Source of the DNA: Roseovarius sp.
GTDB lineage: Bacteria > Pseudomonadota > Alphaproteobacteria > Rhodobacterales > Rhodobacteraceae
Length of the DNA stretch: 5,303 bases
NCBI GenBank assembly: GCA_021767845.1
Contig: JAASSQ010000212.1
Location: 1-5,303, forward strand
Reading direction: 5' to 3'
Shown: piece by piece, positions 4,482-5,303 of the stretch
Layout: each line of letters opens with the position of its first letter
Numbering within the stretch: position 1 is the first letter of the stretch
The notes under the pieces: generated by a model
Told to the model about the DNA's origin: nothing
Seen by the model: only the letters and a program-made list of their open reading frames with translations
The model's database searches: none
Translations under genes and position numbers: made by a program

Positions 4482-5303
4482 TCCAGCTCGATGATGCGGG
4501 CTTCGGCGCGCAGCTGCGCGAGGTAGCTGTCGCCGAAGGAATCGATCCGGCGGTTGCGGATGGAATTGGCCAGTTGTTCTGTCGAGGGGCCTTCGCCTTC
4601 GAGTTCGGGGGTCCGGCCGCAGAGCATCAGGAGTACGAGGGTCTGCCCGTTGGCGCGGGTCAGGTTGGCCGAGATCTCGCCGGGGTCGAGCTTGGCAAGC
4701 TCCATCGCGATGTCGCCGGGGATTTCGCCCGGCGCGCGCGAGACGCGGTCGAGCACCTCGGGAGGCTGGTCCTTGGCCACCCCGTAGAGATCGTCGCAGG
4801 TGTCGGTGTTGGCCCGGATCTGGGCGGCGCGGGCCAGCGCACTGTCGCTGCGGCCGCCGTCGATGTAGTAGGAGGCGTATTCGATGGCCGCGTATTCGGG
4901 GTCGGGCGCCTCGGTTTCCGCGATATCGCGCAGCTGGAAGAGGGCGATCGCGCCGTCGATCGGCAGCGGATCGCTGACATCGCCCGGCGCAAGCCCGAGG
5001 ATGATCGGCCGCAGCTGCGCGGGCAGGTTGGTGATCGGCATCCAGTCGAGCCGCCCGCCGCGTTGCGCCGAGGCGGAGGCCGAGTATTGCTGCGCGGCCG
5101 AGGCGAAGGCGCCGAGGGTGTCGATCTCGGACAGGCGCGCGGCGCGGTCCTGCGCGGCCTCAAGCTCTTGCGGCGGGGCCGGCAGAATGATTTCCGACAG
5201 CAACACCCGCACGCCGGACCCTTCCGTCAGGGCGGCGCGGGCGCGTTCGATGTCGGCTTCGCTGACAGACACGCGCGGCGCGAAGCGCGCGCGGATCAGT
5301 TCG
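4478..5303 (-). CDS. surA: Periplasmic chaperone/peptidyl-prolyl isomerase SurA, N-terminus outside the window
   Basis: SurA escorts unfolded outer-membrane proteins through the periplasm to the BAM complex. The reading frame stays open to the right edge (it reads ELIRARFAPRVSVSE), so the GTG at 5272 is not the start; the signal peptide and most of the N-terminal chaperone domain are missing. Counting from that GTG, a parvulin-type domain spans about 22-117, with LLSEIILP (24-31), the GGRLDW loop (72-77) and a GDVSDPLPIDGAIALFQLRDI-like final strand region (97-117). Residues 155-222 resemble a second, degenerate parvulin domain (PGEISANLTRANGQ, then a LVLLMLCGR strand). The C-terminal helix at about 230-264 ends the chaperone module. 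It is first in a surA-pdxA-rsmA operon, a conserved order usually preceded by lptD. PPIase activity cannot be judged from sequence; some SurA parvulin domains are inactive. Confidence 0.88.
   Translation of the reverse strand, partial: ELIRARFAPRVSVSEADIERARAALTEGSGVRVLLSEIILPAPPQELEAAQDRAARLSEIDTLGAFASAAQQYSASASAQRGGRLDWMPITNLPAQLRPIILGLAPGDVSDPLPIDGAIALFQLRDIAETEAPDPEYAAIEYASYYIDGGRSDSALARAAQIRANTDTCDDLYGVAKDQPPEVLDRVSRAPGEIPGDIAMELAKLDPGEISANLTRANGQTLVLLMLCGRTPELEGEGPSTEQLANSIRNRRIDSFGDSYLAQLRAEARIIELE

Noticed and set aside
3537..4526. Plus-strand open frame of 329 codons opposite pdxA
   Set aside because: It is rich in Gly, Arg, Gln and His with no domain, while pdxA on the other strand has correctly spaced metal-binding histidines. 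High GC suppresses stop codons in antisense frames.
5270..5272. GTG as start of surA
   Set aside because: The frame continues to the window edge with SurA-like residues, and a SurA protein needs a signal peptide and N-terminal chaperone domain that would lie upstream.

Overview
The window is ordinary chromosomal DNA from a high-GC alphaproteobacterium, most likely a member of the Rhodobacteraceae (roseobacter/Rhodobacter type). The evidence is the strongly GC-biased third codon positions, the protein sequences, a DUF4167 gene (an alphaproteobacterial family) beside prfA-prmC, and the surA-pdxA-rsmA gene order. The genus cannot be fixed from the sequence alone. I see no mobile element, CRISPR array, tRNA or rRNA.

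Layout. On the + strand, positions 1-933 hold the 3' part of prfA (peptide chain release factor 1). It overlaps prmC (930-1775), the methyltransferase that modifies the GGQ glutamine of release factors. A 230-bp intergenic region (1776-2005) follows. It contains a possible terminator, a strong imperfect hairpin, a 10-bp palindrome and short direct repeats, and then a DUF4167 gene (2006-2572). A rho-independent terminator at 2634-2657 separates this side from a convergent minus-strand operon. Read in its own direction that operon is surA (partial, entering from the right edge), pdxA (4481-3504) and rsmA/ksgA (3507-2668). lptD probably lies upstream of surA, outside the window, but this is inferred from conserved gene order only.

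How the genes work together. PrmC modifies RF1, the product of its overlapping neighbour, and so tunes translation termination. RsmA dimethylates two adenines near the 3' end of 16S rRNA late in small-subunit assembly. PdxA makes an intermediate of pyridoxal phosphate. SurA is a periplasmic chaperone for outer-membrane proteins. The minus-strand genes are linked by ATGA overlaps and prfA-prmC by a GTGA overlap, so translational coupling is likely at all three junctions.

Nothing here looks like an undescribed defence or mobile system. The least explained part is the structured leader upstream of DUF4167, together with that protein's alternating charge blocks. A role for DUF4167 in translation or RNA handling is an inference from context and composition only.
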